Positions 35,211 to 45,236 of a stretch of DNA of 64,000 bases are shown one piece after another; within the stretch, counting starts at the first letter, position 1, and each line of letters opens with the position of its first letter. Origin of the DNA: Lentimicrobiaceae bacterium. GTDB taxonomy: Bacteria > Bacteroidota > Bacteroidia > Bacteroidales > F082. Both the position numbers and the translations under genes were made by a program. The notes under the pieces are model-generated. The model was not told where the DNA came from, searched no databases, and saw only the letters and a list, made by a program, of their open reading frames with translations. The DNA lies in assembly GCA_002708315.1 (NCBI GenBank), contig PANC01000007.1, positions 6,256 to 70,255 on the forward strand, in the 5' to 3' direction.

Positions 35211-38200
35211 ATGTTGCATAGCAAGCTAATTTCATTACTTATATTGTTAAACATAACCATTGCTGGGTATGGATTTACTTACGAATACAGTAAATCAATT
35301 AATTGGTCAGGAGTTAAAACATTTAATGAGGATGGCTACTCTAAGAAATTTATCACATTTGACGGATCACAGATAACAGGGGAGGAGAGTCTTCCAGCAT
35401 TTATTGAAAAGTTTTTAATTCATACCTCAAATGCAAACCTTGAAGCCTATATCTCAAACATGGTTTTTATTCCTGCTTCAGCATTAGAGTCTGAATTACT
35501 TCATAATGCAGGATTTGTGAATGATGAAATACTAGTTAATGCTTCGATTGTTATCTCAAGAAAAGAGCCCATGGCTCAAGTAAGTTTCATTCCAATAAGA
35601 TGGAATGAGAAATTAAGTATTTATGAAAAACTAGTTTTTTTTGACCTTGATATCGATGTAAAAGATACCGAAAGGGAGAATACCACTCTAAAAGAGTATG
35701 CAACCAAAAGTGTTCTTGCAACCGGAAATTGGTTTAAAATCAGATTAGATGAAAGTGGGATATACCGTTTAACATACCAGGAACTTCTTGCAATGGGATT
35801 TAATGTTGATGTAGACCCATCAAAAATTGCATTATTTGGAAACGGTGGGGGATTACTGCCAGAAAAAAATGATGATTTTAGATATGATGACTTGTATGAG
35901 AACCCAATAAAAGTTTTTGGAGGAGAAGACGGTAGTTTTGATGCTGGAGATTATTTTATTTTCTATGGAGAGGGTCCTGTAACATGGCATTTAAATGATG
36001 CTAATGGTGTTTTTAATCATAATACCAATTATTACGAAGATTATTCATATTACTTTATAACAACGGTTGATTACCAGGCCAAAAGAATAGAAAATATTGT
36101 TCCTGTGACCGGTTCGCCTGATATTGAAGTTTCTGACTTTACAGATTATGCAGTGCATGAGGTTGATGAAAGAAACATCGCAGGTATTGGAAGAACTTGG
36201 TATGGAGAAATTTATGATTATGTTACTCAATATGACTTTGTTTTTGAGTTTCCGAACATAAAAACAAATGTTAAGGATATATACTTCAGAGGAAAGTATG
36301 CTGCTCGGGCTTACTCATCAAATGCCTTTAAGATAATTATCAATGGCAATCAAGAACAAATTGTGAGTGTACAACCTCTGAACACAGGGAATAGATATGA
36401 ATATGCCAAAAGGGCTGAAAACGATTTTCTATTCTCATCTAATAGTGATAGGATAAACGTAACAACAGAGTTTATAAGAAGTTCCAATACATCTGTTGGC
36501 TATCTCGATTTCATTGAAATTAATGCTCAGCGTGATTTGAAGTTTTCTGGAGATCAGATGTCATTTAGGAAGTTTATTGATGGAGCAAATATTGCAGAGT
36601 ATACTCTTCAGAATGCAGGTCAAGATGTTACAATTTGGGATATCACAATTCCTGTAAACCCATTTAAAATATCACCAGAGATACAAGGTAGTAGTAGCGT
36701 ATTTAAATCTGATGCCAATTATCTTCGTGAGTTTATTGCATTTAATGGTGAATCATATTTGAGTGCAGAATTTGTTGAACAAGTTGCAAATCAGAACCTG
36801 CATAGCTTTAGGAATATTGATTATCTTATTGTAACTCATGAAAATTTTCTTGATCAAGCCAATAGGCTTGCTAACTTTCACCGAGACAATACAGATATTT
36901 CAGTGTTAGTTGTTACTGTTAATCAGGTTTATAATGAATTTTCCTCAGGAGGCCAAGATATAACAGCAATACGTGATTTTGCTAAGCTGCTTTATGATGA
37001 TAGTGACCCAGGGCAAGAGCTAAGATACATGCTTCTTTTTGGTGATGCGTCCTACGACTATAAAAATATTCTTCCAGATAATACAAATTATGTTCCCTGT
37101 TGGGAATCTATATCATCCTTAGACATTGTTTCATCAATAGCAACAGATGATTATTTTGGATTTTTAGATGATGGAGAAGGTCAAGAGTTTGCAAATGACC
37201 TTGTGGATATAGGAATTGGCCGTTTTGTTGTAGCAACCGAGGAAGAGTCAGTAGCATCTGTTGACAAAACTGTTCACTATTCAGTAAACACAACCAAGGT
37301 GATGGCTCCATGGAGAAACAATGTGACATTTATTGCCGATGATGGGGATGCTAATAGACACCTTAAGGATGCAGAAAAGCTAGCAGCTATTTTTGATACA
37401 TCATTTCAGGTTTACAACATTAACAAAATATATGTTGATGCTTATGAACAAATATCAACTCCAAGTGGTCAAGCGGCGCCAGCTGTGAATGCTGCAATTA
37501 ATGAAAGAATAGATAAGGGAAGCTTAATTATGAACTATTCAGGGCATGGAGGCGAAATTGGCCTGGGTCATGAAAGGTTTCTCCAGATACCTGATATTCA
37601 GTCTTGGACAAATTATGATAAACTTTCTGTTTTCATAACGGCTACATGTGAATTTACACGTTATGATGACCCCAATAGAGTTTCTGCTGGAGAGATGGTG
37701 TTCTTGAATGATAAAGGTGGAGCTATTTCTCTTTTCACTACATCAAGAGCCACTTTTGCAGGATCTAATCTTGCATTAAATAGGGCCATATATATTGATA
37801 ATATGTTCAGTAAAGTTGATGGACAATATCCTACATTCGGAGATATTATTAGAAAGTCTAAACTATATGGGACTTCAAATGATAAAAAATTTATTTTAAT
37901 TGGAGATCCGGCCTGTAGAATGGCATATCCTCAGCACACAGCCGAAACAATTAAGATAAACTCAAAATTGGTAGCACCCTTGGAGTATGATACTATAAGA
38001 GCACTGCAACTTGTAAAGGTTGAGGGTATAGTAACCGATAAGGATGGAATACAATTAAATGATTACAATGGGGAGCTATTTACATCTGTTTTTGATAAGA
38101 AACATGAAGTTTCTACACTTGGAGATGAGGGCTCACCTTTCACCTTTTATGTTAGAAATAGCATTATCTTTAATGGTAAGTCCAGTATAAGAGATGGAGC

Positions 38201-39011
38201 ATTTACTTCTGAATTTATGATACCAAAGGACATTGCATACAAGTATGGCATTGGTAAGATTAGCTACTACCTTAGGGATAGTTTAACAGATGGGAATGGT
38301 TACTATGAAAATATCATTGTGGGCGGATTTGATGAGGAAGCAAAGGAAGATACTCAAGGACCTAACATTACGTTGTTTATGAATGATACAACCTTTGCAT
38401 CCGGAGGTATTACAAATCAAAATCCTAGTCTTCTTGCTTATGTTAGTGATTCAAGTGGCATTAACACAACTGGTAATGGGATTGGGCATGATATAATCAC
38501 AGAAATTAATGGAGATAAAGAATTAGTATATGTGCTAAATGATTATTATGAAGCAGATGAAAATAAATATAATAAAGGAAAAATAATCTACCCATTCAGC
38601 AATCTGCCTGAAGGTGAGCACAGCCTGAGTCTTAAGGTTTGGGATGTTTACAACAACTCCTCCATTGCATTTTTAGATTTTATGGTAGTAGCTTCCGAAA
38701 ATGTAATTATTGAAAACCTAATGAACTATCCAAATCCATTTATTAATGAGACAAATTTTGTTTTTGACCATAATCAATCGGGTAACCAGCTAGATGTACA
38801 GATTGAAATATTCAGCGTTAATGGACAGCTAGTAAAAAAAATTAATGAAACACTTAACCCAGAAGGTCACCGTTCTGAACCCATAAATTGGAATGGTAAG
38901 AAAGATAATGGAGGAAATATCGATAGAGGGTTCTACGTTTATCGCTTAACAGCGAAAAACGAAGACGGTTCTGTGGCCAAAGAAAATTCAAAGTTAATTT
39001 ACGTTAAATAA
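35211..39011 (+). CDS. porU: PorU-like T9SS C25 peptidase (C-terminal signal peptidase), copy 1
   Basis: PorU is the cell-surface gingipain-family sortase that removes the C-terminal signal of T9SS cargo and attaches it to anionic lipopolysaccharide. The ATG at 35211 opens with a signal peptide (MLHSKLISLLILLNITIAGYG); an in-frame ATG at 35154 would add 19 residues before it. The 1266-residue chain has the C25 domain with the catalytic pair His779 (NYSGHGGEIGLG) and Cys813 (ITATCEFTRYDDP), GDASYDYKNI and SIATDDYFGFLDD before it, and a C-terminal domain with NYPNPFINETNFVFDHNQSG and GFYVYRLTAK. A second full-length paralogue follows 52 bases later. Confidence 0.92.
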   Translation: MLHSKLISLLILLNITIAGYGFTYEYSKSINWSGVKTFNEDGYSKKFITFDGSQITGEESLPAFIEKFLIHTSNANLEAYISNMVFIPASALESELLHNAGFVNDEILVNASIVISRKEPMAQVSFIPIRWNEKLSIYEKLVFFDLDIDVKDTERENTTLKEYATKSVLATGNWFKIRLDESGIYRLTYQELLAMGFNVDVDPSKIALFGNGGGLLPEKNDDFRYDDLYENPIKVFGGEDGSFDAGDYFIFYGEGPVTWHLNDANGVFNHNTNYYEDYSYYFITTVDYQAKRIENIVPVTGSPDIEVSDFTDYAVHEVDERNIAGIGRTWYGEIYDYVTQYDFVFEFPNIKTNVKDIYFRGKYAARAYSSNAFKIIINGNQEQIVSVQPLNTGNRYEYAKRAENDFLFSSNSDRINVTTEFIRSSNTSVGYLDFIEINAQRDLKFSGDQMSFRKFIDGANIAEYTLQNAGQDVTIWDITIPVNPFKISPEIQGSSSVFKSDANYLREFIAFNGESYLSAEFVEQVANQNLHSFRNIDYLIVTHENFLDQANRLANFHRDNTDISVLVVTVNQVYNEFSSGGQDITAIRDFAKLLYDDSDPGQELRYMLLFGDASYDYKNILPDNTNYVPCWESISSLDIVSSIATDDYFGFLDDGEGQEFANDLVDIGIGRFVVATEEESVASVDKTVHYSVNTTKVMAPWRNNVTFIADDGDANRHLKDAEKLAAIFDTSFQVYNINKIYVDAYEQISTPSGQAAPAVNAAINERIDKGSLIMNYSGHGGEIGLGHERFLQIPDIQSWTNYDKLSVFITATCEFTRYDDPNRVSAGEMVFLNDKGGAISLFTTSRATFAGSNLALNRAIYIDNMFSKVDGQYPTFGDIIRKSKLYGTSNDKKFILIGDPACRMAYPQHTAETIKINSKLVAPLEYDTIRALQLVKVEGIVTDKDGIQLNDYNGELFTSVFDKKHEVSTLGDEGSPFTFYVRNSIIFNGKSSIRDGAFTSEFMIPKDIAYKYGIGKISYYLRDSLTDGNGYYENIIVGGFDEEAKEDTQGPNITLFMNDTTFASGGITNQNPSLLAYVSDSSGINTTGNGIGHDIITEINGDKELVYVLNDYYEADENKYNKGKIIYPFSNLPEGEHSLSLKVWDVYNNSSIAFLDFMVVASENVIIENLMNYPNPFINETNFVFDHNQSGNQLDVQIEIFSVNGQLVKKINETLNPEGHRSEPINWNGKKDNGGNIDRGFYVYRLTAKNEDGSVAKENSKLIYVK

Positions 39012-39044
39012 TAATTTTTTAAAATTTAGACAACCATAGCATAT

Positions 39045-39052
39045 TATTTTTG
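39045..39052 (+). promoter_or_regulatory. Possible -7 element between the two porU genes
   Basis: TATTTTTG matches TAnnTTTG, 11 bases before the ATG at 39064. It suggests the second porU gene can be transcribed independently, with a very short leader. No clear -33 TTG. Confidence 0.4.
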
Positions 39053-39063
39053 TCTTTTTAACT

Positions 39064-42000
39064 ATGAGATCATTTATCACATTATTATTACTAATTTTTC
39101 AAACCGGTCTGTTTGCGCAATCCAATATCCCTGTTAGGATAGAAGATCATAGTGTTGTTACCCAAAACTTGAAAAATGCAGACATAAACTACCTAACATT
39201 TAAGGGTGCTGTTAATCTGCAGGCATATGGTGCCGTGCCATTTTATAAATCAACCGTAAATCTACCTGATATACTATTTGACTGTGAGATTGACATTAGT
39301 ATTATAAAAACAGATACTCTTGATGATATAATTGCTAGCTCAATTACAGATAAGGAACTTATTGACACTACTTTTAAAACCATAGTATTTAATGAAGGCC
39401 AAGAAGCAAGTATCTATGTGATGCCATTTAGAAAAACTTCCAAGGGAATTGAGAGATTGTTAGATTTTGAGGTGTTGATTGAATATGTGCCGTCTGAACC
39501 CACTGACAATAGTAGGTCAATGAATATAAATTATGCAAACGAATCAAAATTGAGTTCTGGTACGTGGTTTAAACTTGGTATAACTGAAACAGGTATTCAT
39601 AGCTTAAATTACGATGATATAAATTCCATGGGAATTAATCCCAATGATATTGTTGTGGAAAATATTGGAATATTTGGAAACTATGATGGTTTACTGCCCG
39701 AAGCAAATAGTAAATTTAGGAAAGATGATCTAGAGGAAAATTCAATAAAATCAGTTGGATTAGAAGACGGTAAATTCGATGAGGGTGACTTCATTTTATT
39801 TTATGCCCAGGCCGCACTTACATGGACCTATAATCCCTTTACGGGAAGGTTTGTGCACAATAATAATTATTATGCAGATACCACATATTACTTCTTTACA
39901 CCAGATAGAGGAAGCCAAAAGAACATGTCTGTATTGGATGGCACATCAGAGGTTGGTACTTATGTTGTAACATCATTCACAGATAAGGCAGTTCATGAAG
40001 TAGATTTGGAAAACATGATCTCATCAGGAAAAGAGTGGTATGGTGAGAGGTTTGAGGGTGATACTCTTGAGAGAACATTTAATTTCAGTTTTCCAAATTT
40101 AAAATTGGATGATCCATTGTTTTTATCATTAGAGATTATTGGCAGGTCTTATGAAAATTCATATTATGATATATATGTTAATAATCAACAAGTTGTAGAC
40201 TCAACTAAAATACGTTTTATTACACCTACATTGGGAATATTTGGAAGAAAATCCACATCAAATACTACTTTCTTTCCAGATTCGGATGATTTAGATGTAA
40301 GATTGGTATTTAAGTCAAATGACCCTAACGCTTCGGGTTGGTTAGACTTTTTAGTTCTTAATGCAGAAAGAGAGTTAAAATTTACGGGTAATCAAATGGA
40401 ATTCTGTAATACCCACACGTCTGCAACTGGGAATGTTTCCGAATTTAGGGTATCTGAAACTTCTGCCAATGATGAGGTATGGGATATAACAGATAAACAT
40501 AACCCAAAAAGAGTAATAACAAATTTTGAAGATGCAACAACTGTATTTACTCTTCCTACAGATTCACTAAAAACATTTACAATTTACAACGGCAATAGTT
40601 TTTTAAAACCCATATCATATAACATTGTTCCTAACCAAAACTTACATGGTATTACCGATGTTAATTTTGTTATTATCAGACCAGAATTTTTCTCTGAATA
40701 TGCTGAAGAAGTTGCAAACATACATAGGTACCATGATGATTTGAAAACCGTAACCGTTGGATTAACAGAAATTTATAATGAGTTTTCTTCGGGTTCTCAG
40801 GATATAACTGCAATAAGAGACTTCATGCGAATGCTGCACAAGAAAGGTGCATTTGGCAGTGAACGAGCTTATTTATTGCTTTTTGGTGATGCATCATTTG
40901 ACTACAAGAATCGTGTACATAACAATACTAATCTTGTTCCAACTTACGAGTCTCTCGAGTCTTTGAGAGAGACTGGAACATTTGCTACTGATGATTATTT
41001 TGGTTTATTGGATGATTCAGAAGGGGCTAATGCATCTGGTGATTTAGATGTCGGAATCGGAAGGTTCCCAATTTCAACAATTATTGAAGCCCAAACTACA
41101 ATTGAAAAAATTGAGAACTACCTCTCTCAAAACAATAAAGTCATGAGTAAATGGAGGACCGATATATGTTTTGTAGCTGATGACAGAGACAATAACCTTC
41201 ATTTAATACAGGCAGAGGATCTGGTAGAAATTACTGATACCCTTTTCAGTGGAATTGCTGTAAAAAAAATATTTTTGGATGCTTATAATAAAGTAACGGT
41301 ACCTGGCGGTTTCAGATATCCAGATGTGAATAGAAAGATAAATGAGCAAATGTCACAGGGTGCGTTAATAGTAAACTATACTGGTCATGGAGGGTTGATT
41401 GGATGGTCCAATGAACTCGTGCTTGATGTTCCCATGATAAATGCATTTAATAATTTTGATAATTTACCTCTGATAATAACTGCAACTTGTGAGTTCAGCA
41501 GATTTGATGATCCAGAATTCAAATCGGCAGGAGAGTATGTGTTTTTAAATGAAAATGGTGGTGGTATTGCATTATTAACAACAACCAGGCTAGCTTATGC
41601 TCATTCAAACTTCATTATGAACTCAAGAATATATTCCAATTTACTATCATGCGATGAGGAGGGCAACGTGCCAAGATTAGGTGATCTAATAAGGTTGGCC
41701 AAAATACCATCAAATGAAAATTTTCTCAATTTCACTTTATTAGGTGATCCGGCTCTAACACTTGCATATCCTAAGTATAAAGTGGAAACAGAAAGTGTTG
41801 TAACAGCTGGTGATAATGATACGATTCATGCACTGTCCATTGTGAATGTTAGTGGTGTTATTAATGATGCATCAGGTAACCTACAGTCAAATTTTAATGG
41901 ATATGTTTATCCTGAGGTATATGATAAGGCTACCAATTACAAAACATTGGGTAATGATGGAAATAGTTACCCACAGGACTTCACATTATTTGACAGACTA

Positions 42001-42843
42001 ATTTATGATGGTAGAGTGCTTGTAGAAAATGGAAACTTTGAATTTGAATTTAAGGTTCCCAAGGATATTATTTACAGCTATGGCAATGGTAAAATTTTAT
42101 ATTACGCTCTAGATACAACTAATTACACTGATGCGTGGGGTGGATTTGAAAGCTTTCTAATAGGTGGGATAGATGAGAATGCTGATATAGATGATATTGG
42201 ACCTGATATAGATATTTATTTGAATACAAATCAATTCTCCAATATGGATGTTGTAACAAGCAGCCCTGTCTTATTTTCAAAAATAAAAGATGATAATGGC
42301 ATCAACAATACTGGTGTTGGTTTAGGCCGTGATATGGTAATGGTATTAGACAATGATTATTCAAATCCAATAATCATGAATGAATTTTTTAGCATGGATA
42401 TAAACAGCTACAAAAGTGGTCAGATTGTTTATCCAATGTCAAATCTTTCAAGTGGAATGCATACTCTGACGCTAAAAGTATGGGACTTGTATAATAACTC
42501 TACCCAAAAAACCATCGAATTTGTAGTTAATGATGAAGCAGAGATAAGTTTGCTAGAAGTTTACAACTACCCAAATCCATTCACTGAAGAAACGGAGTTT
42601 ACATTTGACCATAATAAATCAGGGATTGAATTAGATGTGATTTTAAGAATTTATGATATCACAGGAAACTTTGTAGTAGAACTAACTAGTGAAAATAATT
42701 TCAGTGGAAAGATTAGGTGGAATGGAAATGGTTCTAAAAACAATCGCGTCCCAGATGGTCTATATACTTACACCCTAGAAGTAACAGATGAGTATGGTAA
42801 TGTCACTGTTCAGCAGCAGAAATTAATTAAACTATCCAGATAA
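39064..42843 (+). CDS. porU: PorU-like T9SS C25 peptidase, copy 2
   Basis: A 1259-residue paralogue of the preceding protein with the same plan: signal peptide (MRSFITLLLLIFQTGLFAQ), N-terminal prodomain-like region, C25 domain with His775 (NYTGHGGLIGWS) and Cys809 (ITATCEFSRFDDP), the same 34-residue His-Cys spacing as copy 1, GDASFDYKNR and TFATDDYFGLLDD, and a C-terminal domain with NYPNPFTEETEFTFDHNKSG. All catalytic residues are kept, so it is not decayed. Sequence divergence between the copies is large outside the core, which points to an old duplication. It lies directly upstream of porV, the position of the single porU in other Bacteroidota. Which copy is the sortase cannot be told from sequence. 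Confidence 0.9.
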   Translation: MRSFITLLLLIFQTGLFAQSNIPVRIEDHSVVTQNLKNADINYLTFKGAVNLQAYGAVPFYKSTVNLPDILFDCEIDISIIKTDTLDDIIASSITDKELIDTTFKTIVFNEGQEASIYVMPFRKTSKGIERLLDFEVLIEYVPSEPTDNSRSMNINYANESKLSSGTWFKLGITETGIHSLNYDDINSMGINPNDIVVENIGIFGNYDGLLPEANSKFRKDDLEENSIKSVGLEDGKFDEGDFILFYAQAALTWTYNPFTGRFVHNNNYYADTTYYFFTPDRGSQKNMSVLDGTSEVGTYVVTSFTDKAVHEVDLENMISSGKEWYGERFEGDTLERTFNFSFPNLKLDDPLFLSLEIIGRSYENSYYDIYVNNQQVVDSTKIRFITPTLGIFGRKSTSNTTFFPDSDDLDVRLVFKSNDPNASGWLDFLVLNAERELKFTGNQMEFCNTHTSATGNVSEFRVSETSANDEVWDITDKHNPKRVITNFEDATTVFTLPTDSLKTFTIYNGNSFLKPISYNIVPNQNLHGITDVNFVIIRPEFFSEYAEEVANIHRYHDDLKTVTVGLTEIYNEFSSGSQDITAIRDFMRMLHKKGAFGSERAYLLLFGDASFDYKNRVHNNTNLVPTYESLESLRETGTFATDDYFGLLDDSEGANASGDLDVGIGRFPISTIIEAQTTIEKIENYLSQNNKVMSKWRTDICFVADDRDNNLHLIQAEDLVEITDTLFSGIAVKKIFLDAYNKVTVPGGFRYPDVNRKINEQMSQGALIVNYTGHGGLIGWSNELVLDVPMINAFNNFDNLPLIITATCEFSRFDDPEFKSAGEYVFLNENGGGIALLTTTRLAYAHSNFIMNSRIYSNLLSCDEEGNVPRLGDLIRLAKIPSNENFLNFTLLGDPALTLAYPKYKVETESVVTAGDNDTIHALSIVNVSGVINDASGNLQSNFNGYVYPEVYDKATNYKTLGNDGNSYPQDFTLFDRLIYDGRVLVENGNFEFEFKVPKDIIYSYGNGKILYYALDTTNYTDAWGGFESFLIGGIDENADIDDIGPDIDIYLNTNQFSNMDVVTSSPVLFSKIKDDNGINNTGVGLGRDMVMVLDNDYSNPIIMNEFFSMDINSYKSGQIVYPMSNLSSGMHTLTLKVWDLYNNSTQKTIEFVVNDEAEISLLEVYNYPNPFTEETEFTFDHNKSGIELDVILRIYDITGNFVVELTSENNFSGKIRWNGNGSKNNRVPDGLYTYTLEVTDEYGNVTVQQQKLIKLSR

Positions 42844-42940
42844 CATAAAGCCTAATTATCCGTTATTATTGCTCAAAATCATGAAAAAGCTAGAAAAACC
42901 TTTTTGGTCTATCAAGTAATATTAATTAAAATAATTCGTT

Positions 42941-42959
42941 AGGTTTGCAAACCTTTTTT
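42941..42959 (+). terminator. Palindrome with T-run between porU copy 2 and porV
   Basis: The perfect 14-base palindrome AGGTTTGCAAACCT is followed by five more T residues. It can be read as a short weak terminator, and TAGGTTTG (42940-42947) inside it also matches the -7 promoter element, so it may be where porU transcription ends and porV transcription begins. Neither role is certain. Confidence 0.4.
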
Positions 42960-42974
42960 ATATTAAGTAGTTAG

Positions 42975-44168
42975 ATGAAAAAAAATATCTTATTAACATT
43001 TGTTGCATCAGTGCTTTTGATTAATCTCGGTGCTCAAAGTTCCATTGAAAAAAATGGTCAAAGTTTAAACGTTATAACCACTGCAGTTCCATTATTAATG
43101 ATTGGCCCAGATGCTCGTGCCGGCGGCATGGGTGACGGAGGAGTTGCATCATCTCCGGATGCTAATTCAATGCATTGGAATCCGGCTAAATACTCAAGGA
43201 TTGCAGATGATATGGGATTCTCATTTTCATATACACCATGGTTAAGAAACCTAGTAAACGATATTAATCTAGCCTATGTTTCATTCTATAAGAGAATCAA
43301 TACAGTTTCAACTTTTGCCTCTTCTTTGAGATACTTTTCTCTTGGAGAGATAACATTTACTGATAATACAGGAATGGCAATTGGAACATACAAACCAAAT
43401 GAGTTTGCCATTGATGCGACCTATTCAAGAATTCTATCAGATAAATTTTCCTTGGCAGTGGCAGGTCGTTTCATATATTCTGACCTCACCCAAGGGCAGT
43501 TTGTTCAAGGCGTAGAAACTAAACCCGGCATTTCAGTTGCAGCGGATATTGCTATGTATTGGGAAGATGATGTAGACTGGTTCAAGTCAATGGATGCTAC
43601 GTTCGCATGGGGTGTGAATATTTCTAACATAGGTAACAAGATTTCATATTCAGGAACAAACATTGAAAAGGACTTTATTCCAACCAACTTGCGAATAGGT
43701 CCAAGGTTAACGCTTGAGCTAGACGACTACAACAGTATTAGCTTCCAAGTAGACATCAACAAGCTTTTAGTGCCAACACCCCCAATTTATGCTGATTCCA
43801 CAAACCCAGATGGGTCATATATAATTTTGGAAGGAATGGACCCAAATGTAAGCCCAATTCAAGGTATGATACAATCATGGTATGATGCACCTGGTGGATT
43901 CTCTGAAGAAATGAGAGAGTTCAGCTTTGCTTTTGGAACGGAATATTGGTACACAGATGTTTTAGCACTTAGGGGTGGATTCTTCTATGAAGATTTAACA
44001 AAAGGTAACCGCAAATATGCTACATTAGGTATAGGCTTAAGGTACAATGTGTTTGGGCTAGATTTCTCCTATCTAATTCCAGTAACGCGAGATCAAAACC
44101 CTCTTCAAAATACGTTAAGGTTCTCCTTGATGTTCAATTTAGGTAAGAAAAGTAAAAGTGATAGCTAA
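42975..44168 (+). CDS. porV: T9SS outer-membrane protein PorV (LptO)
   Basis: PorV is the outer-membrane shuttle that receives cargo from the SprA translocon and presents it to PorU. The 397-residue barrel has a signal peptide (cut near LGAQ, residue 20) and the family opening NVITTAVPLLMIGPDARAGGMGDGGVASSPDANSMHWNPAKYS, then FSYTPWLRNLVNDINLAYVSFYKR. The end, RFSLMFNLGKK, is a barrel strand. It follows the porU pair by 131 bases and precedes ispF by 5. Confidence 0.95.
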   Translation: MKKNILLTFVASVLLINLGAQSSIEKNGQSLNVITTAVPLLMIGPDARAGGMGDGGVASSPDANSMHWNPAKYSRIADDMGFSFSYTPWLRNLVNDINLAYVSFYKRINTVSTFASSLRYFSLGEITFTDNTGMAIGTYKPNEFAIDATYSRILSDKFSLAVAGRFIYSDLTQGQFVQGVETKPGISVAADIAMYWEDDVDWFKSMDATFAWGVNISNIGNKISYSGTNIEKDFIPTNLRIGPRLTLELDDYNSISFQVDINKLLVPTPPIYADSTNPDGSYIILEGMDPNVSPIQGMIQSWYDAPGGFSEEMREFSFAFGTEYWYTDVLALRGGFFYEDLTKGNRKYATLGIGLRYNVFGLDFSYLIPVTRDQNPLQNTLRFSLMFNLGKKSKSDS

Positions 44169-44173
44169 AGATA

Positions 44174-44647
44174 ATGTCCGATTTTAGAATTGGAATCGGC
44201 TATGATGTGCATCAACTCATAAAGGGTAGAAAGCTAATCCTTGGTGGTGTGAATATCAAATATCATAAGGGATTACTAGGCCATTCTGATGCGGATGTTT
44301 TAATCCATTCCATTGCAGATGCATTATTGGGAGCCGCTGCTCTTGGTGATCTTGGTAAACATTTTCCAGCCATTGATTATAATAAAGGGATTTCAGGTCA
44401 AGAATTAATTTTTAAGGTAGTGGATTTAATTACATCCTCAGGATTTAGTATAGTTAATATAGATACGACCATAATTTTACAGAATCCAGCTATCTCTATT
44501 TATGTAGATCACATGCGTCAAAATATTTCGAAATATCTAGGCATTGCTATTGATAAGGTTAGTGTTAAGGCAACAACGACAGATAAGCTTGGATTTATTG
44601 GTAAAGAAGAAGGTATTGCTGCCCAAGCAATAGTAATGATTAAATAG
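44174..44647 (+). CDS. ispF: 2-C-methyl-D-erythritol 2,4-cyclodiphosphate synthase
   Basis: Fifth enzyme of the non-mevalonate isoprenoid pathway. The 157-residue protein has the zinc ligands Asp11, His13 (GIGYDVHQL) and His45 (SDADVLIHSIADALLGAAALGDLGKHFP), plus KATTTDKLGFIGKEEGIAAQA near the end. Length is standard. It starts 5 bases after porV and is probably on the same message, a housekeeping gene riding with secretion genes. Confidence 0.97.
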   Translation: MSDFRIGIGYDVHQLIKGRKLILGGVNIKYHKGLLGHSDADVLIHSIADALLGAAALGDLGKHFPAIDYNKGISGQELIFKVVDLITSSGFSIVNIDTTIILQNPAISIYVDHMRQNISKYLGIAIDKVSVKATTTDKLGFIGKEEGIAAQAIVMIK

Positions 44648-44653
44648 CATATA

Positions 44654-45190
44654 TCAGCCATTCCAGAAGGCATTAAACATAATACGGATCTCAATGTTAT
44701 TATCAAACCCTTTAAATGCAGGCAGCTGAAGTTTATCATTATAAAGATTTCCAGAAAACGTAAATACTCTGTAGCTTCCAGCCTGCTGACTAGTTCTCAT
44801 TACACTCATTGCAAAATTTAAAACATCACTAAAATCTATATTATCATTGATTAGTTGAAGCTCAACTGTATACTGCTTAGTGCTTATTTTCTGATCTATA
44901 ATTTGTTCAATGGGTAAATAGCCAACCAAAGAATATCTTATGTTATTATTTGTATTAGTCAATGGCTCTGATTGTGCTTTATTATGAAAATCATCGCTCT
45001 TAATCTCAATGTTTATTTTACCAGTTTTATAATTAAGATTAACTAATATGTCAGAGTTTTGCCATTTATAATCAACCCCATCTTTGGTGGCAATAATTTC
45101 CAGGTCTGCAGAGTAAGTTTGATATCTTGCTTCTTGAGCTTTTCCGGAAATAAATATTAGTAACAGGCTTATTAATATTATATGTTTCAT
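44654..45190 (-). CDS. Secreted protein of unknown function, possibly YceI-like
   Basis: The ATG at 45190 opens with a clear signal peptide (MKHIILISLLLIFISGKAQ), so it is preferred to an in-frame ATG at 45250 that would overlap the helicase gene. The mature ~160 residues are beta-rich (NSDILVNLNYKTGKINIEIKSDDF, QYTVELQLIND, YRVFTFSGNLY) and in outline resemble YceI-type lipocalin-like proteins, but the match is too weak to name. It lies 46 bases downstream of the helicase gene and converges on ispF across 6 bases. Confidence 0.7.
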   Translation of the reverse strand: MKHIILISLLLIFISGKAQEARYQTYSADLEIIATKDGVDYKWQNSDILVNLNYKTGKINIEIKSDDFHNKAQSEPLTNTNNNIRYSLVGYLPIEQIIDQKISTKQYTVELQLINDNIDFSDVLNFAMSVMRTSQQAGSYRVFTFSGNLYNDKLQLPAFKGFDNNIEIRIMFNAFWNG

Positions 45191-45236
45191 TTTTGTATAG
45201 ATATTTAATGTAAATCTACAAATTTTGATTAAAATC

